DNA of 64,000 bases from Nageia nagi (lineage: Eukaryota; Pinophyta). Below are positions 24,261 to 35,629 of the stretch, piece after piece (the first letter of the stretch is position 1; each line of letters starts with the position of its first letter). Below the pieces are notes generated by a model. That model was given only the letters and a program-made list of their open reading frames with translations. It made no database searches and had not been told where the DNA came from. Made by a program: the position numbers and the translations under genes. Location of the stretch: NCBI GenBank assembly GCA_050084985.1, contig JBITNC010000001.1:41602001-41666000 (forward strand), read 5' to 3'.

Positions 24261-24567
24261 CTATAGTGTACTCTTGCACACTTTTCCCTTTGCCTTGATG
24301 GAAAGTTTGCCATTCCATGATTGCCTTTTGCCGATAACCCAAAGGATAAAATTGATTTCTAAGCAATTGTACAAAATGATACTAAGAAGCAATACAAGCT
24401 TGAATAGATTCATTCTTACTTTGTAAACAACATTCCCACCAAACAAGTGTATTTCCACTCATTTTAAGAGTTGCTAATTGGATTTTATCCTCATCTCTTA
24501 CAATTCTTTGAATTCTAAAATATACTTCAATTTGTTTAATCTAATGGTCTAATTTATCAGCATTTAC
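24261..24567 (-). pseudogene. gypsy unit 2 gag, upstream fragment
   Basis: It continues unit 2 across the copia insertion and matches 14302-14606. A nonsense codon replaces the Trp of CIASWSHFV. The rest of gag, the primer site and the 5' LTR of this unit would lie in the gap. Confidence 0.8.
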
Positions 24568-24667
24568 NNNNNNNNNNNNNNNNNNNNNNNNNNNNNNNNN
24601 NNNNNNNNNNNNNNNNNNNNNNNNNNNNNNNNNNNNNNNNNNNNNNNNNNNNNNNNNNNNNNNNNNN
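24568..24667. other. assembly gap, exactly 100 N
   Basis: A run of 100 N is a conventional placeholder for a gap of unknown size. It sits inside the gypsy array, a place where assemblers commonly fail. The sequence after it is not the expected gag start and LTR. Confidence 0.98.
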
Positions 24668-25329
24668 AATTTAATTTAAATTCATAAAAAAATAGATTTA
24701 AAACTATCAAACTAAACTTAGATAATTTAATCTTTAGTTTATTTCTTTTACGAATTCAAATATTACAAATAGGAGTTTATAAAATATTAAAACATAGTTA
24801 AAACCTTTCAAAACTATTCCATATAATATTTATACATACCATTCTCAAGAATACTTCATAAATAATTAAACATAATTACAAAACCAAAGATTATCACTAC
24901 TACTACTTTTACTAATTTATGCATTATTCAGTATAGCATTCCTATAGGTTAACAATATCTTCACCTACACTTACAAGAAATAAAAAAATATATATTAATT
25001 AGATTTTAAATGTTGTAAAACTAATGAAAAAATAGATTTAAATAAGGAATAAAAGCCCTGTAAACTAAACAGGATGGCATATTCAGGACTCTAATTTTTG
25101 AATTTTTTGAAATCAAATCTTTCCCTCCAATATCACGCTCATCAAATACTCGCACCATGTGTCATAGTTGTGATGGGACGAACTGAAAGAGATCATATCC
25201 CCGTCGTTTCAGTGGAACGAATATTTTTTAACCCCAACGCATCTTTTCATCCAATTCTGAACCTACAATTTTAGCATCGCATTACTAAGCCTTGCATCCC
25301 TGAAACCTGAAGGAATGCAAACATGGCAT
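24668..25329. other. AT-rich DNA upstream of LINE, no gene seen
   Basis: The first 350 bp are very AT-rich and frame-free. From about 25070 the composition becomes more balanced and may already be LINE 5' sequence. Confidence 0.35.
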
Positions 25330-26640
25330 GGAGGTATTTTTTCAAACCAATACCATCGATTGACTTTGGTAGCATCCTAGGAAAGAGACGAATTATGACT
25401 TCATATTCCAAACTCAATCAGGGATCAGATCTACGTGGAAGGTACCCATGTAGTAATCGAAAAGATATGGTGTCTAAGACCTAATCTAGAAGATATCCGT
25501 GATTGGGTAAAGAGAAGATGGACACTTAAAAGGGAAATGTTCAAATTGTGACACTCCCTTACGACTTCATTAGCTTCAGATTTTTGCTCAAGGAAGATAA
25601 GTAGAAGATTCTGAGTGGTGGACCATACTTCTTGGGTAAAAGAGGCCTATATTTACAATAATGGAAGTCAATTTTATTTCAATCACAACTCAAATATGCA
25701 GATTGTCAGTATGAGTCTATCTTTTGGAAATCTTCCTCTCGATTTCTAACTTTCATAAGATCTTCAAAGGGATCGCAAGAGCATTCAGTAAGTTCATCAT
25801 AGTGGATCCAATGACTATAGCTAAGTAAACGCTACTAGAGGCAAGATTTTATATACAAGTAGAGCCTGATAAAGAGCTACCAAAGGAAATTAAACTCTTT
25901 TACGAAGATGGGACATCTAGATATAAAGAAATAAAATATGAAAATTCAAATAAGTTTTGCACAAGTTGTAAAAGAGTCGAACATAAAAAGCCAAAATGAC
26001 CACTATACAGGAAGTCCAAGAATAGAGTATGGAGGCGAAAACATCCAGCAGAAAACCAAACTAACTCTAACCCCAACCGTAGTGCTAAGAGACAAGCACG
26101 TCACAACCTACAACTAATAACAAAGAGTGGATGCAAATCAAGAATGGCAAGGCAGCAAAGGAAACTCCAACCCCCAATACAATTCAAGAGAAGTACGGTA
26201 AGCACCACAAGGATTGAAATAAAGGTTGGATTTTGAATTAGTCAATCAGTTCAATAAACTATAGAACCTAAATGAAACTGAAATAAAAGATAATACAGTA
26301 GCTGAAGAATTGGCGATGATGATGAAAACCTAAACCATGAACATGAAGATGATAACTAAAAGGAAAATAATGAAGGAGGAGAAGAGAATGATGGAAATGA
26401 GAAAGAAGATGAATAAATTAAAGAGGAAGAAGAAATTTTAGAAAATCAATCTCCCCTTAGGAAGAAATCATTAAGATTAATAAGATATGGGGTTAAAATA
26501 TCCCAAGTTGGATCTAAAATAGAGAAGAGAGGTTGAGGTAGAATAAGCAACCAAGCTAAAAGAATAGAGGAGGTTGAGAGAGATATCGAGATAAGTACCC
26601 AAACAATAATTAATGAAGCATTGAATGGAGGGAGAGTACC
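25330..26640 (+). pseudogene. LINE ORF1 (DUF4283-like, CCHC knuckle), decayed
   Basis: Frame-shifted + strand reading gives a plant L1 ORF1 layout. At about 25435-25530 is VVIEKIWCLRPNLEDIRDWV. At about 25560-25680 is an FRFLLKEDK...GGPYFLGKRGL stretch like DUF4283. At about 25740-25990 comes FSKFIIVDPMTIAK, ARFYIQVEPDKELPKEIKL, then CTSCKRVEHKKPK. The last is a zinc knuckle whose final Cys is replaced by a stop. An Asp/Glu-rich tail lies at about 26310-26450. The product would bind LINE RNA. ORF2 begins just after it. Confidence 0.65.
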
Positions 26641-26666
26641 TCCAAAAAATAAGGCTCAAAAATAAA

Positions 26667-29600
26667 ATTGTTATCATGGAACATAAGGGGTGTGAATGGG
26701 CTCCCTACACAGCGCGTTCTTAAGGATATTAGAAAGAAACATAAATTGGACATCATAGCGATTCAGGAAACCAAGATCAAAAGCAAAAATTTGAGCAAGG
26801 TTAGGAGATTGATCTAGAAAGAAGCAAGATTTGAAGTGATTCCAGCGATTGGGAAGGCGGGAGGAATCATGATATGGTGGGACACTAAGTAGTTTGAAGA
26901 TCTAAGGCTTAAAGGTATAAAACATATCCTCTCAGTGATATTTTATGAGAAAGCTAAAAATAAATAATTTATGCCCTTTGTAATTTATGCCCCAACATCA
27001 GTAGAGGAAAGGAATCAATTATGAAAAGAAGCTACAGAACATAGGGCATTACCAAGAGCATATCCTTGGCTTATGGCTGGAGACTTCAACGCCATACTTC
27101 ACAACTCAAAAAAGATAGGTGGAAATTCATGTAATAGGGCGTCAACGGTTGAATTCCAGGTATTTCCTGGTAACTATGAATCTAATTGATTTAGACATCA
27201 AAGGTAGCCAATTCACATGGTCAAATCAAAGCATGGATAAAGATTTGATTATGAGTAGGCTTGACAAGGTGATGGTCTCAGATTTCTGGATGGAAATGCA
27301 TCCCAATTACCAATTGAAATCACTTCCAATAATAGCATCACACCATAGTCTATTAATTCACTCAATATTTGAATAGGTAACTAGGAACATCCCTTTTAAA
27401 TTTGAGAATATATGGTTATTACATGAAGGCCTAGCAACGAAATATCCATGAGTGGTAGAATATACTAGTATATGGAACCAAGATGTACAAAGCCTATATA
27501 AAATTGCATAATGTCAAAAAGAATTAAAAAGTTAGAATAAGAATACTTTTGGAAATATTATAAATCAAAAATAGAAATTAAAGAATCATTTCAAGAGGTA
27601 GATGGGTAAATTATAATAAAAGGAAGAATCTAGGAATTGGTAACAAAAGAAATTAATCATCTAGTTAACTACCATAACATCATGGCAAAGGAAGAGGTAC
27701 ATTGATGAAAGATTTCAAGGATGAAAAGGTTAAAAGTTTATAGGAATACTCGCTTCTTTAAGCTAACAACAATATAAAATAAATAAAAAAGGAAGATAGG
27801 ATGATAACTCGAGATATATCAAAAATAAGAAAACTAAGAGTTAGTTTCTTTCAAAAAAAAATTATCTATAGAGAATGAACCAAGCGAGGCAGCTGTGGAA
27901 GAGATATTGTAATGGATATCATCCCTAATTACATATACCTAGAACTAAAGGCTTATGGCTCCCTTCATAAAGATCAAAATTAAAGAAATTGTAAAAGGCC
28001 TATCTCACAACAAATCGATAGGGACGGATACATTCACAAGTGAATTCTTATAACTCTTTTGGGAAATTGTAAGTGAAGATACATATAAAGCTCTGACTAA
28101 ATTTTAGGGATCCAAGAGTATCATAAAATCATGGAATGCTATCTTTCTGGCCTTGATCCCAAAACTGATGTAGCAAAAGAATTTAAATTATTTAGGCCAA
28201 TTAGCATATGCAATGTATTATACAAGATACTAATAAAGGAAATGGCTAATAGAATAAAACCACTCCTCCCAAATATTATATCTAAGGAATAAGGGATTTT
28301 CATTAGAATTAGATAGATAGTAGACATATTTATAGAACTGCATGAAGTTATACACACTTAGTAGACATTGGTGATAAAAATACTTTCCTCCTCAAATTAG
28401 ATATGTTGAAGGCATATGATAGGATGAATTGGAATTTCTTAGATATAATCATGGCCAAAATTGGATTCACATAGGTATGGAGATAATGGATCATAAAATG
28501 TATATCAACATCATCCCTCTCTATTATCACCAATGGTGAACCAATAGGTTTCAAGTAAGTGCAAGAAGTTGAGTTCCACTTTGGAGTAAGTCATGGGAGT
28601 TAGTTTCTTTAGAAGAGGTTTGAGATCTCAAGGGGTGAGATCCCAATCTGGATTAGGATCCTTGAGCCTGAATGGGATCCCAAGTAGGATTGGTATCCCA
28701 AGGGGATCGAGATCCCACCCTTGAGATATCAATCCTAAAAATTATAAATGCATGAAATAACCCTCAAGATCTTGGTCCTTAAATTTAAAATTTCTACCCT
28801 CCTTTTTGGTTCAGAAGTAGGTTCGATGATCTGATCCTTAGTTTTGGACCTACAACTTCGAGGTCATAACAATGGAAATAAACTTTATTTACTTTAGGCA
28901 TGCATTTGATGATATTTTTCAAAGAGTGTTTTCATGAAATTTTGCAAGATTGCAGATGAGAGTGCATATTTCATCTATGCTATTTTTTTACAATTGAATT
29001 AGATTTTATTTTTTTAATATAATTTTCAATGAAAAAGGGTCCATAAATGTTGAAAACTAGAGTTTTGTACTTGTAAAATAACTTTTTTTATTTTTTAGAA
29101 TTATGAAAAAAAAGTGCATAATCTTTACAAAATTCTCCACAATTTAAAAATAAAAATAAAAAATGATGAGTTTAGGTCAAATTATGCTTGAGGGACACAA
29201 GCACTTTTCAAAACAACAATCAAGGCTAATAAAAAAATAATTTAAAAAAATATATTAATGAAAAAATTACAAAAAAAATATCCTACATAATCTTTAGTAT
29301 CTTAGGTATCTTTACCCAAAAGGATTTAACAAGATATTGTAATTTATATCCAATTATGCTTGAGGGACATGATGGGGGTTTGGTCCTCAAATTATATTTT
29401 TTAAGCAATGGATTTTAAACATGATTATAAAAAATATTTTTCTATGATATGGGTATTGGAATAAATTACATATTTGAAAACTAGACTTTTACTACTACAT
29501 TTTTGCCCACATGATATTTTTCAAGATACAAAATTTAAGTGCTTCAAATTTAGAGATCAATTATGATCAAATGTGAAAATCAAGGAAAACACTTCCTTTT

Positions 29601-31600
29601 TTTGGTAAAAAGTGGAACTCATCTTCTTGCACTTACCCTTTCTTCAAATTTGAAAGAGGGTTACGGTAAAGGGATCTAATCTCCCCATACCTTTTCATAA
29701 TTTTGGCAAAGGCTATGAGGCGCTAGATCATAGAAAGGAAGAATCAAAGGACTAAAGGTAGCATCAATCTGTAACCATGTCTCACAAACCAATTTATGGA
29801 TGACGTAATGCTATTAAGGAGGGATACCATAAGGGAAGAAAAGAAATTTCTCAATATTCTATAAGAATATGAAGAATTCACATAATAAAAAATTAATTTT
29901 GAGGAGAAAAAATCTTCTTCATTAATACTTAGTATAGTAGATAGCGAAGCATTACTAATATCTTCCAATGCCTCATTGGAGAGCTACCAAGCACGTAGTT
30001 AAGGATGTTTTTATTCAAGAAATTAAAAATGGATATATGAAATCCAATGTTGGATAAGATAAATTTAAGTTTTCAAGATATAAAGAAGCAATTTTGAGTT
30101 TAACAACTAAGTGTTTACTTGTCAATACAGTCCTCCCAAGTATGCCTATTTATTGCTCATCTATTTTAAAAATTCCAATTGAATTGCTAAGCAAATAGAT
30201 CAAATTTATAAATAATTCTTATGGTTTAGAGTTGAAGATAAAAAAATAATAACTCTCGTAACATGAAAGAAGGTATGTCACCCAATATACCAAGGGGAGC
30301 TTAGCCTAAGGAAACACAAAACCATCAACCAAGCATTAGTAGGAAAGTTATGTTGGAGACTTGCCTCATAATCTAAAGCAAATTAGAGTGAAATATGCCA
30401 AAATATATATCTTAATAGGACACAAAATATTTTAAAAGTAGAAAACCCCTCTAAGGGTTCCTACTTTTGGAATAATATAAGAACACTACTTAAGAGAGCA
30501 TCTATGTGATCACATCTCATGGAAAGTGGGGAATAACACACAGATCATTTTCTGGGATGATGAGTGGCATGGGAACCAACCACTAGGAAGGAGAGAGAGC
30601 TTTAGTTGCTAGTAGACTGAGAATATATGAATGTTGTGGAGATGCTCTATCAATACACAAAATGGAGGGGAGGAAGGAGGACATGGAAAATCATCTCCAC
30701 CCTGAATGACCACCTAACACCTCAATCAAAGTTCCTTAATAAGTTACTTTCAAAGTTTACATTATGTCAAGAAGAAATGAAATACAAACTATTATGGAAA
30801 CGGCATACAAAATAACAATACATAGTGAAAACTAGATATGATACTTTCATAATAAGATAAAATAATCTATTTCCAAGAAATAAAATATGGAGAAGTAGAT
30901 TAATTTTGAAAATTGGAATGTTCTTTTGGCTAGTCTTTCTTGATAAAATCCTAACCACTAATAACTTAAGAAAAAGAGGGATGATTTTTCCAAGTGAATG
31001 CCTATTATATCTTAAAGATGATGAGATAGTGAATCACTTATTCTTTAAGTATGAACACTCAATAAAAGTAATGAATTTAGTAGTAGAAGTAAAATATTAG
31101 TTCATGCATGAATCAATTCAACAATTCATAAAATGATGGCCCCCTCCCTTTGCGAAAGGATCAAATAGAGCATGGTGGCAATTATTACTTCTTCACATGT
31201 GCTGGGAACTATGGAAGTAACGTAATAGGAGGCATTTCAAATACTTTAGGATGTTAGAAGAAAGGCTAGCATCAAAAATAAAGATGGCTCTTGAAAAAAA
31301 TATCAAAGTGCATCAAAAATAATTAGAGGAGAACAAAACATAGAAAAAAGAGAAGAGATCAATGAGTTATGGAAGATAGCAGAAGCAACATTCAAATGTA
31401 AGAGTGAAGTAGAAATAGAAGAAGACCCATATGAATGGATACCGAAGGCAACATTACTAAATGATGAAGCAAGGAATGAAGAAGGGCTACTAGATGAGGA
31501 ATAAGCAATTTTATCAATGATCCATGATATCAAACCCACTCGAATAGTATATCCAAAAAAGAAAAAGCAAAGAAAGGCTTCTAAAGTAATTAGATCAGGA
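26667..31600 (+). pseudogene. L1-type LINE ORF2 (endonuclease, RT, zf-RVT), split by a DNA element
   Basis: Endonuclease: LSWNIRGVNG and IIAIQETK near 26670-26780, AGDFNA at about 27077, GSQFTWSNQ near 27205. RT: KEIVKGLSHNKSIGTD near 27980, LKLDMLKAYDRMNWNFLD near 28395, then interruption at 28552. It resumes at 29639 with RGLR, ISPYLFIILAKAM and the catalytic FMDD at 29793-29804. The C-terminal RT/thumb region holds PSMPIYCSSILKIPIE near 30140. The zf-RVT region is at about 30780-31100 (FFWLVFLDKILTTNNLRKRG, IVNHLFFKYEHS), with some Cys lost. A charged tail runs to about 31600. Many stops. ORF2 proteins nick the target and copy LINE RNA there. Confidence 0.82.
28553..29638. mobile_element. 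non-autonomous DNA element with 30-bp TIRs, unassigned superfamily
   Basis: The left terminus 28553-28582 starts AAGTAAGTGCAAGAAG. The right terminus 29609-29638 is its inverted complement at 27 of 30 positions (mismatches at the two outermost bases and at position 17). It is flanked by TTTC on both sides (28549-28552 and 29639-29642). Removing the element plus one TTTC rejoins the LINE reading frame exactly between GEPIGF and FKFERGLR, which fixes the boundaries independently. It is 1086 bp, AT-rich, with no transposase frame. A 4-bp (or 3-bp TTC) duplication does not fit hAT, Mutator, Stowaway or PIF/Harbinger, and the ends lack CACTA. Confidence 0.85.
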
Positions 31601-31689
31601 TAAATGTAGGTGATATCATAAACTTTTGTAAATCAAATGTTGTAGTGGATATTGAATGAACTGATCCTTTTAATACAAGCTATAAATGT

Positions 31690-32040
31690 TGAAAATTTGA
31701 ATTTGTAGACCTTTACTAAAAACAAAATACAATAAAACAAATTATATGTATATTTAATTAATTTAAATAGTATATATTTAATTTAATTTTATATTTAATT
31801 TAAGTTAATTTTTATTTTATTTAATATTTATAATTAATTAATTTAAATAGTATATATTTAAATATTTTTATTTTTAATTTTATTTTATTTTATTTTATTT
31901 AATATTTTTTTATTTCTATTAATTTAAATAGTATATATTTATATTTAATTAATAGTTAATATATTATATTATATTATATAAAATATGTTACTTTGTAGTT
32001 TAATAGAGTTTTTCTTATTCCATATTTATTCATGTATTTT
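31690..32040. repeat. AT-only tract with a recurring 20-bp phrase
   Basis: Nearly pure A/T follows the LINE 3' end. AATTTAAATAGTATATATTTA recurs three times near 31757, 31838 and 31920, so this is a diverged short tandem repeat and not random AT. The LINE 3' end is around 31690, but I see no clean poly(A). Confidence 0.6.
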
Positions 32041-32338
32041 TTTTATATTGATCACAAGAGGAAAGTGGGATTTTAAGGATCCCTTACCTTTACAAAAACA
32101 TAGAATAAATTGGAAGTAGTTGCTTATGCGGATTAGAAAATCTTATATGAACATACACATAAGTAGTTTTGACCCTAATAAGAGAGAAACTAAGCCATAT
32201 AATTGGCCAAAGAAAACAAGATGGGATCCTAACCCGAAAAAAATGCACTTCAAGTAACACAAAAAGATATAGTGTAGGCCATCTCCATGTTGGCTTCATT
32301 CAAGGAAGCCCCATCTCCCTAATCTTCTATTTGAGATC

Positions 32339-32560
32339 GATCTTTTGGTGTAACAGTTCATAACATTTGGTCTCAGATAAGGCCATACGTCCCAAGTTTG
32401 AATCCCCAGAAAGGGCTACTGTGGAAAGGGCTACCTAGAGAAGACTAGAGTGAGAGCCGCCACAAGTGAGAGCCGCTGAGGATGTCGGATGCGAAGCGTG
32501 GTGGAATGTTAAGATCTTGGGTGTGTGGATTCACTAATAGGTCGACCTTTTGGTGTAACG
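32339..32560 (+). repeat. tRNA-derived SINE-like segment with a second partial head
   Basis: TGGTGTAACAG (32346-32356) fits RNA polymerase III box A. AGTTTGAATCC (32395-32405) fits box B with the CpG decayed, 49 bp downstream as in tRNA heads. A near copy of the head, TTTTGGTGTAACGGTTCATA, recurs at 32548-32567 with an intact box A but no box B. The upstream bases GATCGAT and GGTCGAC are also similar. GTGAGAGCCGC is repeated twice within the body. No poly(A) end or clear target duplication was seen, so boundaries are approximate. Confidence 0.45.
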
Positions 32561-32689
32561 GTTCATAACACACTCTCATTGGAGTCCTATGAGTTTCTCA
32601 AGATAGTAGGCTTAGAGGGTTCTTTGGTCTTTTTTTCATGTACAAGGTGCTCTCCAAATCAAGATCTTTTCATTTTGAAGATGAAGTTA

Positions 32690-33650
32690 CTTCCAATTCA
32701 AGGTTAAGGTTGGATCCTTCCCCTTTGAGGATGAGGTTGGCTCTTTCCCTTTCAAATTTGAGGTAGGCTCCTTCCCTTTTAGGGTTTAGGCTTTAGATTG
32801 GCTAAATCCCATTTTTTTATTTCATGAGGGCCTCCCCACCTTATCCATGTCCATCGAGAAGATATCCTTTCTCTCAAAGATTTCCCATTCCTCTTTAGAT
32901 TTAACCTTGGTCGAAGCACTCATGGGAGAGCTTCTAAATTCCTTCTTCACTTACACATCTAATTCCAACTTCTCTTGGGCCTCTATCAAACCTGATTCTG
33001 ATTTCTCATAAGGTAAGTGAGAAATCAACTTTTTCCCAATTTTTTTAGTTTGAACATTCTAAAAAAGAAGTGTCACCATACCAACATGCATTGGAGTAGC
33101 TAAATGTCCACACTTGAAAGAATTAAAGGATTTCTTTAGCAAATTCAACAACATTAGATAAATGTTCAACTTATGGTGTCCCTAGACATGGTTCATGAAT
33201 GCTACATGGAAACTATGCACCAATTCTTGGCTCTCATATAGCATGAAAAACTTCATGATAACCAGCACAACCTTATCTCATGGTTTTAGAACATAATAAT
33301 GTTGAATAATCTAATGAAAGCATACCCAATATGATCTTAAGATGGCTTCCTTGTAGAAGAGATCCAGTTAGTTTTTTAATGAATGTTTCCCTTTGTTAAG
33401 GTTAATCCACTTCATCTCTAAGCCTGAAACTTTCTCTAGAAGCTCTATTGTGATGTAAAATCTGATGCCCTTAGCTAATACTTTTCATTCTTCAAAGACC
33501 TCATCAGAGTTGTAGATAATTCCAAGTCCATTAGAGGTAATTCCTTCAAAATTTCCTATAAATTCTCCTTTCTACAAACTAACTTTGACCTCCCTATCCA
33601 CTTTCAGTGAAGGTGGTTCTACACAACTTTTCACCATTATAAAGTCATAC
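32690..33650 (-). pseudogene. unknown coding-like remnant (minus strand)
   Basis: Read leftwards from about 33640 a long stretch has few stops and sensible protein composition: PPSLKVDREVKV, then GLGIIYNSDEVFEE, KGIRFYITIELLEKVSGL, MKWINLNKGKHSLKN, a hydrophobic middle and a charged end. The last part contains a short amino-acid repeat, GKEPTSxxK three times, at about 32705-32785. I do not recognise the family. It lies next to LINE RNase H sequence on the same strand and may be a LINE ORF1-like or captured-gene fragment. Confidence 0.4.
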
Positions 33651-34239
33651 ATAAATAGTAGAAATAAGAAAACAACAAGTGATATGAAATGAAATGGAGG
33701 GGAGAAGAGAATAAAAATATTCATGTGAGGCAAGCTACAACCCTTCCCTTGCAATGAAATCACTTGGTAAACCCCACACCTTTGCATCTTGCAATTGAGT
33801 AGCATGACAAGCAATAATCATCCAACTTTGTTGTGAATATTTCATCATATTATGAATACCTATGTATAGACCTATTAACCATGCTTGAAATAAAGCTAAG
33901 AATAGTGATGGGATTAGCACCAGTGATTAATCATGCAAATTGATTGTATTATAAAATCATGCAGGTATGAGGTGGTGATTACTAATGCTTGATTGGATAG
34001 ATTTTGTGTATTATGGTACAAGGTGGTGACACCATTTTCGTAGTTACAAGAACCATCAAGTTTTAGAAATATTTTGAAACTTTGAGTGGTGGAGTAATCT
34101 TTTGACATATTTTCAAAATTTTGGATCCCACCAAACTAAAACCCCATTGGTCCCCAAATTATGAATTTTATTGTATTCCATTGGAAATGTGTAAAGTGAC
34201 TTATTGAACCAAGGCATCCAAAGGCTCCTCCTCCAAAAT

Positions 34240-34675
34240 GGTTGTCTCTTCTTTTATCAATCCAAAATTGTATAGTAGATTGGATATCCCATTTCCTTCC
34301 CTATAAGTGTGAGAGAACTAGTATTTTGAAAGCTCAAATAATTATGATTTTATCTCCTCAAATTTTTTTCTTTGATTCCATGTAGGGTCTTGGGTTCCTC
34401 TTAGATTGTTGATGATGTTTAAGGAGTCTCCTTAAATTATTTCTCTTTAAAAGCCTTTATCCTTAATAATTTTTATCCCTAATAAAAGAGTTTGTGCCTC
34501 TGTAAAGTGGCTAGATTAAGCACTAATATTCTTCATAAAAGCAATCAAAATTATATCTTGGTGATCTCTTATAAGTCCCCCTACATCAAAAGGCCTTGGG
34601 TTACCCTTGCAGGTACTATCAATGTTGAGCTTCACCTAGCCTTCTAGAGGAGGAATCCACTTTATTAGGGGTCTA
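34240..34675 (-). pseudogene. LINE RNase H-like domain fragment (RVT_3 type)
   Basis: On the minus strand: KLNIDSTCKGNPRPFDVGGL (first catalytic Asp), LIRDHQDIILIAF, FTEAQTLLLGIKII (catalytic Glu), GDSLNIINNL (catalytic Asp), and REGNGISNLL near 34290, where the family usually has the last Asp. This is the C-terminal RNase H domain of plant L1 LINEs or the related host RVT_3 family. Several stops. It belongs to a different element from the + strand LINE at 25-31.6 kb. Confidence 0.7.
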
Positions 34676-35629
34676 TTCACCAATACCTCTGCTTTAGAGA
34701 TACCAAGTTTATGGATTCATGTATTTATTTTTCTTTTGAATTTTATTTCTAGGGGTAATTTTGATATTTCAAAAAAAGTAAAAATACTTTTGATATTATG
34801 TAAAATTATAGAGATATTTTGTATATTTTCCTATAAAAATCATTCAAATAATTTCCATGTAGATAAAATGAATGTGTTATATACATGGTAAATAATAACT
34901 AGCTTAGACCGAAAAGATTAACATAGTGCCATGGTCTACAAGTTACCTCCTCAAGGAAGCTAGGAAGATGGGTATGGTAGATTGCAAAAAGTAGGGAATT
35001 GCTTTATGTGCAAAATGGATTCTCTAATATTTAAATTCATGGAAGCCTAAAAAAGTACTCATTATGCACTTTATCTCTTCAAGAGTTCCTCTCAATTACA
35101 AATTTTAGGAAGGAATGGATTTTCCTTTTCTAGTTTTAACCTTCATTTATGTTAAAATCCCAAGTTACTTTATCATCTAAAGCATTTGGAAATCATGAAA
35201 ATAATTTACTTCATGGATTACTTAAAAGGGATACAATTTCCAATAAGGGATCTCAATCAATTTTTTGAACATCTAGCGGTCTCTATTGATTAAGATCCAT
35301 GGCCTACCCTTAGCTAAAGTCCCTTAGGTTCATGCTTTTAGGCAACTAGGGAGTGGATCCCTTGGGATACTTTTAGTTGCTTCTTTCATCTAAATTATGC
35401 AAATAAATTAACTTATGAGTAATTTATTGATAGCATACCTTTCTCCATGTGGCATAAAAATGTTGTTAGGATACAAAAACCCTACTGGAAATACTAGGTG
35501 TGACATGGCAACATTTCATTATTCAATTACAAAGCTAGTCTTGGGTATAAGTGGTTCACACCTACTTTTCCCACAATCCCTAATCTTAATAAAAAAATAT
35601 AATGTAATTTCAACTCACACTTGATGGAA
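34676..35629. other. no recognisable gene
   Basis: Short frames only, for example 35415-35624 (+), with no family resemblance. Possibly decayed LINE DNA between the two opposite-strand fragments. Confidence 0.3.

Larger units (their letters stand above)
10913..24567 (-). mobile_element. tandem gypsy array: LTR-internal-LTR-internal (second unit split and truncated)
   Basis: Order on the + strand: LTR 10913-11999, internal 12000-15018, LTR 15019-16105, internal 16106-18408 resuming at 24261 and cut by the N gap at 24568. Both LTRs are 1087 bp, begin TGATC and end GATCA. Each is followed on its right by the same polypurine-tract complement and pol 3' end, so the central LTR serves both units. 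Repeat period is 4106 bp. The second unit is interrupted by a copia element. The array is what LTR-LTR unequal recombination or insertion next to a sister copy would produce. A third LTR is expected beyond 24567, but the sequence after the gap does not contain it. Confidence 0.85.

Noticed and set aside
24261-24458. 65-codon frame (minus) as a separate gene
   Set aside because: Out-of-frame shadow of the interrupted gypsy gag. The same shadow exists at 14271-14495.
28553-29638. Stowaway/Tc1-mariner (TA duplication) reading of the TIR element
   Set aside because: TA bases do occur near both ends, but using them as the target site fails to restore the LINE frame, whereas TTTC restores it exactly.
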